64,000 nucleotides of DNA from Brasenia schreberi (lineage: Eukaryota > Streptophyta > Magnoliopsida > Nymphaeales > Cabombaceae), in the NCBI GenBank assembly GCA_036023115.1, contig JAYKKT010000090.1, positions 28,293,501 through 28,357,500 of the forward strand, read 5' to 3'. The notes beneath the pieces were generated by a model. It saw only the letters and a list, made by a program, of their open reading frames with translations, made no database searches and had not been told where the DNA came from. Position 1 is the first letter of the stretch, and every line of letters starts with the position of its first letter. The translations under genes and the position numbers were made by a program. Below, piece after piece: positions 13,589 through 24,959 of this stretch.

Positions 13589-13832
13589 CACCCAAGGAGT
13601 ACGCCTATGCCCACTCAACACCTTTAAACAACTTCCACTTTGACAATTGATTATCTTCACAGTATAGTCGCCACTGCATGGGACACAAAAACAGAAAAAC
13701 AAATCCATTAACACCCAATATTAGATTGGATAAGAAAAAGGAAACTAGAATAAACTTAGTGTTGTTGACCTCGGCGGTGGCACCAAAGGGCAGTACTTTG
13801 CAGACAAATGGCGAAGTGATTATGCTTCCACC
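13589..13832 (-). pseudogene. AMBRA1-like WD40 gene fragment with premature stop
   Basis: Two minus-strand exons are recognisable. The first (about 13832-13770) reads VEA, stop, SLRHLSAKYCPLVPPPRS. The second (13673-13589) reads GDYTVKIINCQSG, CLKVLSGHRRTPWV. From memory these match the start of the plant AMBRA1-like WD40 proteins (autophagy/ubiquitin-ligase adaptor type), where the stop position is normally Glu. Acceptors (TTTCAG, ATGCAG) and the donor (GTG|GTATGC) are preserved. The stretch expected between the exons (an AFSPDG-type piece) is missing, and no later WD40 exon was found. The in-frame TAA at 13822-13820 and the missing parts indicate a pseudogene fragment. Confidence 0.7.
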
Positions 13833-14535
13833 CTGAAATACCTGTACAAGGAAGCCACGATTCCTTTGGTCCTGATTCTCCAATTACCACCAAGGAATTA
13901 ATGATCCACTTATATGGATAGCATGTAAAAGTTACGAAGGACTTTTGGAAGAAGTGAACTCCGTTTGCATAAACTTTCAGGTCCCTGACAGAAATAACAC
14001 TTAGAGTGAGTACTACAAGTAAATAAACTCAAATCTCCAGACATGCAGGAAAAGGAGCTTACAAGCTCATTGAATAAGCTGCTTCCAATATGAAGATTGC
14101 CAATATGGACAGGGAGAGAGAAGACAAAAAGGGGAGAGAAGACAGAAAGACAGAAAGGGGAGAGCAATGGTTTTTATCTGAAGAGAGAGACAGGGAGAGA
14201 GAAGAGAAGAGAGAGACCACGCACTATTGATAACGTAGCTGCGGATCTTTTCAGACGTCCAACACACCCAAAATGCTGCCAAGGGCTGCTGGGTTTTGTT
14301 GGCTACAAGGAGCAACAACACCTTAGAGGGCGAGGCAGCCTAGGAAAGAAGAAGAGAAGTAAAGGGAAGAGAGAAGAGAAGAGAGAGAACTAACTAGAGA
14401 GAGAAGAAAGGGATAGAGAGAATCTCAGCACCTTGATTAATATCCAACTGAATTTAAAAAATCCAGCCCTAAGCCCTATATGTGATAAAAGGGTTTCTAA
14501 ACAACTCCTCTAAAGACTTTCATAATCTTATCATG

Positions 14536-14760
14536 ACTTGGCAACAAGACTTAAGAAGCAAAACCCAACCAACCATCAGCTACCAAATTCTTCTCATGTT
14601 CTTGGAGTTCTGGACATCCCATGTATGGTTGTCCAATCCAGGCTCTATGGTAGAGAATCGAAACAAGTGATCCTCTTGTTGGCGGACGAGTGCATCATCT
14701 GCCAAATTCTCCTTGCCCATCCTGTATTCAATCTTGAAGTCATATCCAGGTAACTTAGAT
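14536..14760 (-). mobile_element. Ty3/Gypsy RNase H fragment
   Basis: On the minus strand the sequence reads PGYDFKIEYRMGKENLADDA followed by LVRQQED. This is the C-terminal end of a Gypsy-type RNase H (family form YDFEIxYxxGKENxxADALSR). The rest of pol is not visible, so this is a short scrap. Confidence 0.72.
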
Positions 14761-15138
14761 ATCTTGCTTTTGTTGTTGTTGTATACTAATTCGTTGATCC
14801 AATATGAAATTTAACCTATTATGATCAGTTCAGTTGTGAGTCTTGTTCTAAGTAAATAGGCCTCCACTTGTTAAGTGTAAGAACAATCAATCACGAGCAA
14901 CTCCTTATGATAAGTGTAATAGCTTCTCTTCTTCGGGCAAAATTGCCTTATTCATAAAGGCAATAAGATGATCATCTTGCATGAGCACAACATGTTGGGT
15001 TATTTAAGTATACTAAACATTAAATAAAGGATGACTAAAATGCTCCTATACTAAAGGTTTATTTCCTAAGAGCTCCTATTGGATCTGGATAAGAATAGAT
15101 CCAATGGGAGCTAGATCCAAATCTCCTTTTTTACATTA

Positions 15139-15962
15139 TGCATGCTCCAAAACAACAACATATGGATGAAGTATTCAAGATTTTGAGATACTTAAAAATA
15201 CTCTCTGAAATGATATCTTATATTCTAATCATGGGCACAATAATTTGAAATTGTACACTGATGCTCATTGGGCATGATCAATTGATTACATAAAATCTAC
15301 AACATGGTATGTTGCACTATTTAGGAGAAATATAATTTCTTGAAAAAGTAAAAAGCAATCTATGGTTGCAAGATCAAGCACAGAAGCAAAGAATAGGGCA
15401 GCTCCTCAGGAAACAAGTGAAGGAATACGATTAATTTCATTGATTACTAAACTATAAGTAAAAGTCAATCTCCCAATACCACTTTATACACATAATCAAG
15501 CAACAATACAGATAGCTACAAATCATGTTCAACATGAAAGGACAAAGCATATAGAAGTGAATTGTCACTTTATCGGAGAAAAATATCAAACAAGATACTA
15601 AGCGTGCAATATGTGACATGAAACAAGCTGCAAATATTTTAATCAAGGCAGTGTATAAGAGTACATTAGACCAAATATGTAGCAAGTTGGGAGTTTAAAC
15701 ATATTCCACCCAACTTGAGAGGGAGTGTGGAAGACTGAAGAGATCATCACATTGGGATTGTTTTGAGACAATATTACTTACTAAGGGTATTTCAGTCTTT
15801 TAAGTTAGAAAGCCCATTATATAAAGACTTATATTGGTGTAATCTTTTTTAGGGTTTGAGAAAAGAAACAAGAGAGAGATTAGGTCGACTCCTACAAGAG
15901 GGTTGAACCATTGTTGATTGATTTACTACTGTTCCTTTCAATAAATCTGCATTTTTATTCAA
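15139..15962 (+). mobile_element. Copia element 3: RNase H end, polypurine tract and LTR remnant
   Basis: The plus strand encodes a decayed Copia RNase H: ILRYLKNTL, LYTDAHWA, KSKKQSMVARSSTEAK and HERTKHIEVNCHF, with several stops. A polypurine tract (TTGAGAGGGAG) ends at 15725. An LTR begins TGTGGAAGACTGAAG at 15726 and runs to somewhere near 15960; its 3' border and partner LTR are not defined. Confidence 0.8.
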
Positions 15963-17331
15963 TATCGTACGTAACCATATTCATGTCAAGCACCGATGAA
16001 ATACCCTACAGTACACTCTAAAACTGGTGAACAAGATTTTCCATGTAGAACTTCAAAGGACAAGTTTGCTGCACATCACACTGTTTAAAAATTATGTGAA
16101 AGTACAGCTCATCTTTTACAAGAGGCTAATAAGTTTCAAGGTTGCCAAGAAGGTCCATAAGCAAAATGACCAATTGAAGAAGTTTCATGTTACGGCTGCA
16201 AGGGGAGATACAGGTCACAATTAAATACTCACCCAAAGGCTACAAGTCCTCAAAGGCCAAATCATAAATGTTATTCAAATACCAATTCCATCATCAAACA
16301 AGGGTCATAAGTCCATTGCTAGGGCTACAGGGAGAGCTTGTACATGGCATGATTAAGAAACTTTCTGATAAATGCCTACTGATCTAATGCATACGTATGG
16401 TGCAGAAACAATTTTTTTTTTAAAAAGAATATGATACTAAGTAACAAAGAACCTATAACCTGTATCTGCCATAAATAAGCAAAGAACTCGAAAAGTAGAC
16501 AGAATAAACCACATCACGCAAAAGAAAAATAAAATAAAAATGAAAACATATATCTGAGAAAAGCAGGTTTAGGGAGATAGATGGGAACCATTGAAGAGAC
16601 AGAAGGGTGTATACATATTAAGGTGCCAATTAGTGAGAAAGAAATGTGGAAAACCCACAAGATTGATACAAGAGGAAGACAATTTCATGTCTCAAATATT
16701 TTAATTGTTTTTGCACATTTAGGCCGACAATAGAAGTTAAAGAATGTGGGACATAGAACATTCTAACCCTTGTACAAATTAATCCAATGCCAAAGGCTTT
16801 TTTCTCATTTGCATGTGATACTCTTTTATTTCCAGAAGTTGCCGAAGAATGCTGCTATATTCAGCCTGGAAACTTGGAACATCTTTTACAACTTCCCACA
16901 AGTGACTAAAAATAGATTTATGCTTATATTTTGTGGTCAGTATACTTTGGACATGATTTCTTTTCTTTCTGAGCCATTATGCCACTTCGGAGAAGAAAAG
17001 CAAATCTAATGAACACAAAAAAGAGAAAAAGAATGCAGTATCCGGTATGTGAACAAAGTGGCTAAACCTGAATGACTGGGAGAACAACAATGAGAAAAGT
17101 TCCTGCAATGGAAATCACAATGACATAAGATAGATTGTGAAATTATGAATTGCCTTTCTTCTTTTATTGTATGCAGAGCGCTCTCGTCCTCTATGCCAAA
17201 ATTCAGTTGAAATTTGGTCGGGGCTTTCATGACTTGAGTCCGTTGAAATTAGGTGGGTTATCCTGTTATTTTGGTTTCCCTTTCTAATGAAGGCCTTTGT
17301 CTCGAGCATGCTAACTGTGTGCAATGTTCAG
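15963..17331. other. Probable ATM intron, no exon recognised
   Basis: A pyrimidine-rich acceptor-like site near 16838 is followed by a short open piece, but it does not match the ATM residues expected here. No other coding signal was found on either strand. Confidence 0.35.
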
Positions 17332-19760
17332 GACCATAGATGCAGACAGAGATGTGAGGATTTCGAATCCAACTAGCCTGGAGAGGAACTTAATGGAGCT
17401 CACAGCTGCTGTTTTCCAGAAGGCATGTCGGTGAAACTCCTATTGGGTCATATCAGGTGTTATATTCCCATCTTATTTTGTTGTTTTCATTATGTTCGAC
17501 TTCTTTACAGGTTTGTATTCATACTATTAAGCTACCTTCGATTGCAAAAAGACTGAAGAAAGAGGGTGCTGCCAACCATTATAGTACTGAATTGTTCTAC
17601 TTCTCTTTCAGCTATTGATGCTGTGCGATCTTCTGCACTATCATGGGTAATAGAATTTGACATTTTTTGCAAAATATACCCTTTGTACTTTATCTGCAAA
17701 AACTACGGTTCTTCAAAACAGCCATCTGTGTGGATCTTCTTGGACGCATCCCTGGGAAAATTATAAAATGTTTATAATACAAATTACGGATGCCTATATT
17801 TCAAACGAGAGAAGACTGTCTTCCAAAATATATTGATAGTTTTCACCTGGAGTTGGAAATATTTGTTCATTGAGATAGCTTGCCCAGAAAACTCAAGGTG
17901 AACTCTATCATCCTTTTTCTCTTGTATAAGATCTTAAAAGAAGAAAAGGATGCAGCTGCAAAAATCAAGAACATTCTTTATATCATCAATCTCCCAAGAC
18001 AGGAGTTGCCTGAATAGTTTTTTTATTGTTCATTCTTATTAACAATGTAATAACTAATGCTGTTAAAATTCTACCACATCAATCATGAGATTCTTTTCTG
18101 ATAAAATCGTAGAGGGATAAATGCTTTCAGTTTCTGGGAATATTTCCTAATCATCGCTGCAGGACATAATTGATGCCTCTGGCGCATTCTTGAAGAACTT
18201 TGTGGGATGGAACCTTGTACAAGTTGCAATATTTGTCCTGGGTTGTCAGTTTAGGTGTGCTTGTTAATGCTCTTGCCCTCAAAGTGAATTCAAAGCTATG
18301 TTTGTTCAGTTTCATCATCGTTTACTTCTTAATTATTAACATGTAGGAATGGTTCCTTCTGCTATCTTATTCGATATTACCATCATCAAGTTCCAGCAAC
18401 ACTTATAGTTGATTGGTTTCAGTTCAGGGAATGTATGACAGCTTTGAGAGGTATGCATACCTCCTATCCACTAGCATGTGCAAACTTAGCTTTATTCTTA
18501 TCAGTATTACCTTTGCGTCAGATATAGTATATGTGCAGTGCTAATTTTGCAAAAGGTGTACCGAACACAAATAGTTTCATCATTCTGTATGTAAATTATA
18601 TCGATACACATGGTTTGCACAAATCTATCACGCGTCCACCGTTGAATCTCTGGCTAACAACTATTTCTGTATATATATGGTTATAGATGAAAACTTGGGG
18701 TTTGACCTCCAGCATCCCTATTGCGCAGAAGGGAACTGCAGCCTACTGTGCTGTTCTATCTTTCACAAGAAAAACCTTAACCTTCATGTCAATCATGCCA
18801 TTTCCAATGTTCTAGAAGGCGAAACATGAAGATTTCCTAGGAGGTCACCTGTTCTAGCACTATTCTCCCTCAGGCATGCTTAGTGTTGCAGTTCTAACTG
18901 GATATGATGCACTATTGCTGGAAGAATCACATCCAAAGTAAAAAACTCGACAAACTTTTTCACTTGTAGTTGGCTACTTGGTGTAACCCTCCATTATGTG
19001 GGCTTCCGGATTGCTATTTGTGTATGTACTTTCATCATACACCGACTGTTTCACAGAAGATAGCAAGATAATTTTATTGTAAATTCTAAGCTTGACCAAC
19101 GATAGCTTGATATAAGAAGAGATACATCTTGATGGTGACCTTAGTAAATAGTGGTGCCTACCTGGCTTCAATAATTCAAACTTGTGCTAGAATGTCCTTA
19201 TAACAGTATCTAAAGTAGCATCTAAGTTTTCTCCTTTACTCCCTAATCACACAAGTATTTAAGCATTTAAAAGTAACTTACATGAAACCCCAAACACGTC
19301 CAAGAAAAGGCCAAAAGTCGTTGTCTGGTCTGTGATACTCGTTTCATAGAGGTTGAAAATACATTTTGGGGTTGTTGCTGTTCACCCTCTTTGTATCAAT
19401 TATCTCAAAAGGAAATCAAAATAAGTGAGAGTTCTTTATGCATACATTTGTTCAACCTTCTTCTTTCAATATCTCAAGTACGCATCTATACCCTAACTTT
19501 TAACAACAAATACTGTATTTGTATTTGAATGAAAATAGCGACTGCCAGAGTATTAAGGACTAGAACTGACATCTGGAAAATGTCTTCCACAGTGAAACGA
19601 CTTCAGTGTTTCACTACTTTTGAAGAATTTAAATCGTGTTTCCTGTTGCTGTCCAATATAGTTTATTTTCTATGAATGCTTGCTTGGGCATGTTTGCATG
19701 CAGGATTCTCAGTGAAGACATTTCTTTGCCTGCTTATGATGGACCTCTGTGGGCCATAAG
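17332..19760 (+). CDS. ATM: ATM kinase homologue, later N-terminal exons (partial, possibly decaying)
   Basis: Exon-like blocks with consensus splice sites occur at 17332-17430 (ISNPTSLERNLMELTAAVFQ), 17511-17565 (IKLPSIAKRLKKE), 17612-17646 (AIDAVRSSALSW), 18163-18254 (DIIDASGAFLKNFVGW), 18347-18450 (NGSFCYLIRYYHHQVP, LIVDWFQFRECMTALR) and 19704-19760 (ILSEDISLPAYDGPLWAIR). The order matches plant ATM around residues 280-380 as I recall it (SLVELAAHVFYRAC ... YWFEAI ... SYDGLLWTLR). The blocks from 17511 to 18450 join in frame. The joins 17430/17511 and 18450/19704 do not keep phase, and later ATM exons were not found before 24 kb. Either exons are missed or this is a degenerating copy. Confidence 0.55.
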
Positions 19761-20652
19761 GTAAGCACTTAGTTCTTCAGGGGATGTCTTCTTTTCTCAC
19801 CAAGTCCTCAGTGATATAGTTTGTATTGCTGAACTCTGATTACCCTATTGTTCTAGTCAAACATGCAACTGTATAACTTTGGAAGTAGTAACTGATAGTT
19901 GGTGCATCAAAGAGCTTCTCACCTAATGTCCTTCTTGTTCTCTTGTACGAATCATTACAGGAGCCAATTTTGCCACATTTCATCCTTCTTATGTCACAGC
20001 TTCCTGGTGTTCCTAATAATAATAATAATCCTTCTCTAGGTTTATCATTTCCTCTTTGGAAAGCGGACAACTAAGTTTTGCTTTTGTTTCCATGTTTCAA
20101 AACCACAAGTTATTTTCATTAGCCTTACGTGGACTTGGTATTGTTGGAACGCTTTTTCCTTAGGAGCCTGGAGGAACTTGCTTTTCTGTTCTCGTTTCCT
20201 AAATCAGAAAACCAGTCTTGTGTGGCTTCCATATTCATGAGAGATTCAAAGCAAGTTTCTCTCTCTCTCTCTCTACATAATATATATGTATATACATACA
20301 TACATTTGTATTTGTATATGCACACACGTATTCATATGCGTCCATGGGGCCTCGTGCGTTGGATGCATGTACGCGTGTCTGCATTTGTCCACATGCATGT
20401 GTCAGCAGAATTTCTTTGTATTGTTTCTGTTAACCTTATACATCTAGTTTCTGCACTAGAAGCCCTAGGGAGCTTTACATGTACAAGTATATATTTGCAT
20501 TAACTTTTGTGTAACAAAATTCAAAGTCTTATGTTGCTTGAGATTCATGAGATGTTTTCAGTCTCATGCCATTTGGTATTATCTAATTTATGGTGATTCT
20601 TTATATTTATTCATTCATTTGGTTTGTCTCATCACTAAAGCATTTGTTATTT
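19761..20652. other. No gene seen downstream of the last ATM-like exon
   Basis: AT-rich, with short CT and TATG-type microsatellites near 20260-20330. No further ATM exon or other coding region is supported. Confidence 0.4.
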
Positions 20653-21052
20653 GTGTAAGAATAGCTCTTCAACTTACTTGAAGAGCCTTCGTCAAATTGC
20701 AAACCAAGAATCGCCAAGAGATCAATACGTCAAATACACCAAATACTTAGTGTTCAAACACACAAACCAAGTCAAACAAAGAACTAACAAATCAAACCAA
20801 ATATCCAAAATGTTGCAAAACAACATATTTATTAAGGAATGAATGAGCTCTATTTATAGAGCAAGAGTGAGTGAATTTACAGCAACAAGTGAGATGAAAT
20901 ACAAGGGGGATCCCCCAACGGATACTAGAACTAGCTGTTGGCGACCAACACCTAGCCAGTACATGTAACTGGCCCTAGCCCTAGTGACCGGGCCAGTTAG
21001 ACCAAGACCAATGGGCCCTAGTGGCCCCATCTCTTATTATATTAATACATTA
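20653..21052 (-). repeat. LTR of Copia element 4
   Basis: On the plus strand it runs from TGTGTAAGAATAGC to ATTAATACATTAACA, giving TG...CA ends in element orientation. It carries a small perfect hairpin near its 3' end (GCTCTTCAA / TTGAAGAGC). The outer border is inferred from the TG end only. Confidence 0.7.
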
Positions 21053-22230
21053 ACACCCTCCCTCAAACTTATGGTGTGTATTTCGAAAGTTTGTCCAACA
21101 AAAAATTAAACCTAAGGGCCAACAATGACTTGGTAAAGAAATCTACAAGTTGTAGTTCCGAGGACATATAGCAAAGAGTCGGCTTCTTCAAACATTTTTG
21201 TCTAACAAAATGACAGTCCATCTCAATGCATTTTGTTTTTTCATGGAAGGTATTGTTAGATGCTATGTACATGACACTCTTGTTGTCATAAAATAGAGTA
21301 GATGGTTGTTCAAGGGTAACCCCAATGTCTTTAAATACCTTTGTAAACCATGAGATCTCAGTAGTAGTCACCATGACTCGGTATTCGGCTTTCGTAGATG
21401 ATAGCAACACCTTCTATTGCTTTTTGTATCTCTAAGAGATTAAGGATTCACCTAAAATATACAAAAAATGGTGGTGGAATGTTGATTGTTGACATCTCCA
21501 CCCCAATTTGCATCAGTATATACAGTCAAATAAAGAGACGAGGAAGAAGTCATAAATATTTTCTTATCCATAGAGTGCTTAATGTATCTGATGATTCTCA
21601 TAACCACAGGCATGTGAACATTAGTAGGAGTTGGCTTGTAGTGTGTACGGCGAGTGATAGTAAGATAGGTCAATGCTCTTATCAGCTACTTGTATAGTAT
21701 AGGATCTTCCAGTTTTCTCTATTTGTTCTCAATTTTGTTTCTAGTACTTTTGGGGTATCTGCATTCTTCTCATCTGACCTGTTAACAATATCACTTGCAA
21801 ATTTTATTCGATACAAAATATCCTCTATCACAATATACAACTTCAATTCCTAAAAAATATCTAAGCAAACTAAGGTCTTTCATTTCAAACTCCTTGTGGA
21901 GATCCCTTTTAACTTGTAATATGCCATCTTTATCACTTCAAGTGATAATCATGTCATCAACATACAAAAACTATAATGTATGCATTTGACTTCTTTACAA
22001 ATAATGTTGTGTCAAGCATAGTAAGATATAAAATTATGAGCATGCATGAAACTTTCAAATCTATCAAACCAAGTCTTAGGGTCTTGCTTAAGACCATACA
22101 AGGCTTTTCGTAACTTGAGAACATTATTTTTGGGAATATCTAATCCTGGGAGAGAACTATATAAACCTCTTCATTTAAGTTGATATAAACCTCTTCATTT
22201 AAGTTGACTTTTGTGATCAAAGGTGGAGAT
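20653..22230 (-). mobile_element. Copia element 4, 3' half (RT, RNase H, LTR)
   Basis: Minus orientation. About 22110-22030 encodes LRKALYGLKQDPKTWFDRF of the reverse transcriptase. About 21673-21450 encodes RIIRYIKHS and YTDANWGGDVNN. About 21410-21069 encodes the RNase H end (SSTKAEYRVM, HEKTKCIEMDCHFV). A purine tract (rc of CCCTCCCTC) lies at 21053-21062, and an LTR of about 400 bp (20653-21052) follows. Frames are interrupted. The 5' LTR, gag and most of integrase are absent. Confidence 0.85.
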
Positions 22231-22280
22231 TTGGATTTTTGGTGTAATGGGACATTGAATTCAAATCCATCATTGGATGC

Positions 22281-22974
22281 TGTGTGCATGCATTGGCCGA
22301 ACCACAAACATCAGACAATCTAAGATCTACATGGTAAAAGAATGTGTAGTGGTGGTGGGTGGGTGTGTGTGACATGCATGGTACAATGCAATAATCGCAT
22401 ATTGAAAAACCACAGTGGATGTACTTAACACTATTATATTAGAAACACACAGCCAGCATGGGGGAATGCTTTATCAATCTTTATGTTTATAATATATAAA
22501 ATGCAGGTAACTTCCATCCTGAGCTGGCATGATGACAAACGGGGAATTTACCATTTTTCCCTGGTTCGTGAGGGATCTTAAGCTTGTGTCCTACCTCTAC
22601 TTTTCTTTGCCAAATCTGTATCCCATAGTTATCTCTTGAAGAGAGATTATATCCATTCTCATTTATCTTTTGTTTGGCCATTTTTTCATGCATATTTGTG
22701 CGAAAATTGCCTCGTTTGTCATCGTCCCAGTTTAGGATGGAAGGTTTGTTATCTGCATTTTATATATTATCAACATAAGGATTGATAAAGCATTCCGCCA
22801 AGCTGGCTGTACGTTTCTAATATAGTAATGTTTAGTACATCCATTGTGTTTTTTCAATATGCGATCATTGCTTTGTACCATGCATGTCACATGGCCGCAC
22901 ACTCTTTTACCTTGTAGATCTTACCCACAGCTTGCCTGCCGTCCGTGTGGTTCGGCTATATGCTTATGCACACA
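22281..22974. repeat. Long inverted repeat (fold-back element)
   Basis: The left arm (about 22281-22550) and right arm (about 22703-22974) are reverse complements over almost their full length, with scattered mismatches and one small insertion of GGTGG-type sequence in the left arm. The loop is about 150 bp. Matching blocks include TGACATGCATGGTACAA, CGCATATTGAAAAA, GGAATGCTTTATCAATC and GATAATATATAAAATGCAG-type sequence. A transcript would fold into a hairpin of about 270 bp. It abuts the 5' truncation of Copia element 4. It may be a fold-back DNA transposon or an inverted duplication capable of making small RNAs. Confidence 0.85.
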
Positions 22975-24296
22975 AACATGACTGTTTTACAAAATCAGAT
23001 TGCCTTCTTTCATCCCCTTCTTGAACATGGTCAGCCGATTTACTGCAGTAGTTCATGATGGTTCATTCGTTTTTACATTATTTGGCATGCATTTTGTCAT
23101 TAACAAGAGAAATACATATCTTTGATACATATAAGATCATTGGAATGACTACCACAATATAAACATGACTCACGTCCTGAATCCAGTGTGACCTATGATC
23201 AGTAACTATTAACTACGCCAGTATCTTTTAGGTAATTGGCAAATTCAGGGAAGCATGCTAAACGTTCTCCTTAAGGTTGTACACTGCTCTCGTACTGTGA
23301 TTTTCATTGAAGGAGTGGAAGTTTCACTTTTACCTCGAAAACAAATTAGGAAGTGTTCAAGTTTGAAGTTTAGAAACAAGGTGGTTCGTGACTCAGCTCA
23401 TCTTGTGCCCCCGCCTCCATTCACTGAGAAAACAAGAAGCACGAGAACCGCTGAAGGCTAACGAGGCTAATCTGAAGAGCCTCGTTTGGGTTCCTTCTGA
23501 TTGTTTTCCAGCTTATTAATGAGTACCCCATTTCTTAATTTCCAGGAAGTTGGTGTATTACTAAACGTTTAAAGAAAAAAGTGAGGGTATTTGTTCGCCA
23601 TAGATGCAAACTGTTTTTTAACTACGCTACTTTTTGGATGGCCTGATGCCTTCAGATGAATTTTTTTTTATCTTGAATTTGCTTTCTGAACTAGGAAACT
23701 GGTGTATCATTTAGGAGTAGATTAAAAACCATGGTTTCCACGTTATATAGTAACAATTATGCGCTGCAAAAAGAAAAGAAGCCATCCAGTGGGGTTTAGT
23801 GCAGTGGAGGTTCTATTGATGGTGCGGAGATGAGCATTCTCTCCATGAAAATTTCAGAAAATAATTAAAAATACAAAACCCATCACTGAATCAATGGTCT
23901 GCAATACATAGTTTACCCCACCCCAAGTATTTCAGAGTTTGAATCAGCAGACATAACCTGGGCTTTCTGGCCACCTGAAAAAGTTGTCTACATCCATCCA
24001 CTGGTTTAGGGTAATGTTAATGGCCTCTGGTTACTGTGGGGGCAGAAGTTTCCAACTTCACAAAGAAGTCTACTAAAACGGCTGCTTCTTTGAGTTACAC
24101 ATGGAGAGAGGTTTCGAAGGTTTTGCAATAAGTGCTTTAGTACAGTGCTCTTGCATGTTTGTTAGAAGCATGCATCTACACGCAAACACAGCCGAATCGC
24201 TGGTTTCATTGGACAAACGTGCATGTGTCTGCTTGAGCACACGCCTTAAGATTTGTTTCCGACTCTTGAGAACTATAAACGTTGCACAAAAACAAT
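22975..24296. other. Intergenic, no gene seen
   Basis: No supported coding region. Open frames are short, without recognisable motifs. The final part (about 24000-24296) is the 3' flank of the minus-strand gene at 24297-24833. Confidence 0.4.
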
Positions 24297-24833
24297 TCAA
24301 AAAAGAGTTTCAAGGGAGGCTGCATCATTACCGGAACCTCGCTCTTTGATTTCTTGAAAAGAAATTCTACCAAAACCCAACTGACCAAATTGACAGAGCT
24401 CTGCCCACATCTTTTCTGCCTCAAAGCAAGCACAAAAGCGATCTTCATCTGCTCCAAACAGCAGTAGCGGCGGCGAGGACAACACTGGCGGTGCATCTGA
24501 AACAGGTGGTGATACGCTTTCCTTCATCTCTCGATTTCCAATTCTCTTCTTTCTTCTTGTTACAATGAGAGCTTTTCTCTTCAAATGTTTCATGGATTTT
24601 CTGCCTAACATCCATGGAAGCTTAACGAAGGCAAGGACTAATATGTTTGCGATTGCGCAAGGGCAGCAACACAAAGCAATGCAATCTGCAACTAAAAGTG
24701 CGGAGCAAGATACTACGGTTTCGCATGAACAATCAATGGGATCAAATCCTTCATCTTCAACTGGAAATCTTCTTCTCATCGTACTTGTATTGCCCGATCC
24801 ATTACTGACAGTGGCCACCATTTTCTTGTTCAT
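24297..24833 (-). CDS. Small plant-specific cysteine-rich protein (single exon)
   Basis: A 178-residue uninterrupted frame on the minus strand. An acidic segment (about residues 25-36) is followed by a hydrophobic cysteine-rich segment (about 37-76; ETVVSCSALLVADCIALCCC then PCAIANILVLAFVKLPWMLG). A basic stretch follows (77-102), then a Pro/Ser linker and a conserved-looking C-terminal block with FEAEKMWAELCQFGQLGFGR. This arrangement matches a family of uncharacterised plant proteins of similar length; function is not established. The hydrophobic segment could be a membrane anchor or S-acylated. The first Met is at 24833; Met5 (24821) is an alternative. A G-box palindrome lies about 110 bp upstream. 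The gene looks intact. Confidence 0.85.
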   Translation of the reverse strand: MNKKMVATVSNGSGNTSTMRRRFPVEDEGFDPIDCSCETVVSCSALLVADCIALCCCPCAIANILVLAFVKLPWMLGRKSMKHLKRKALIVTRRKKRIGNREMKESVSPPVSDAPPVLSSPPLLLFGADEDRFCACFEAEKMWAELCQFGQLGFGRISFQEIKERGSGNDAASLETLF

Positions 24834-24941
24834 AGGCAGAGTAATACTGTGACCATCTAACGTGGAAATGCATAGTAATTAGTGATGCTGAATGCAAAAA
24901 ATGAATAATAATAAGCAAAACAATAATCAAAAGCGTGCCTT

Positions 24942-24955
24942 ATCCCACGTGGGAT
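24942..24955. promoter_or_regulatory. Palindromic G-box upstream of the cysteine-rich protein gene
   Basis: The perfect palindrome ATCCCACGTGGGAT contains a CACGTG G-box core, the binding site of plant bZIP and bHLH factors. It is about 110 bp upstream of the minus-strand start codon, a typical proximal-promoter position. Its function is inferred from position only. Confidence 0.5.
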
Positions 24956-24959
24956 CAGC

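Noticed and set aside
22487..22693. 68-codon minus-strand frame in the long inverted repeat
   Set aside because: Spans part of the arm and the loop; no motif, and the matching arm does not preserve the frame.
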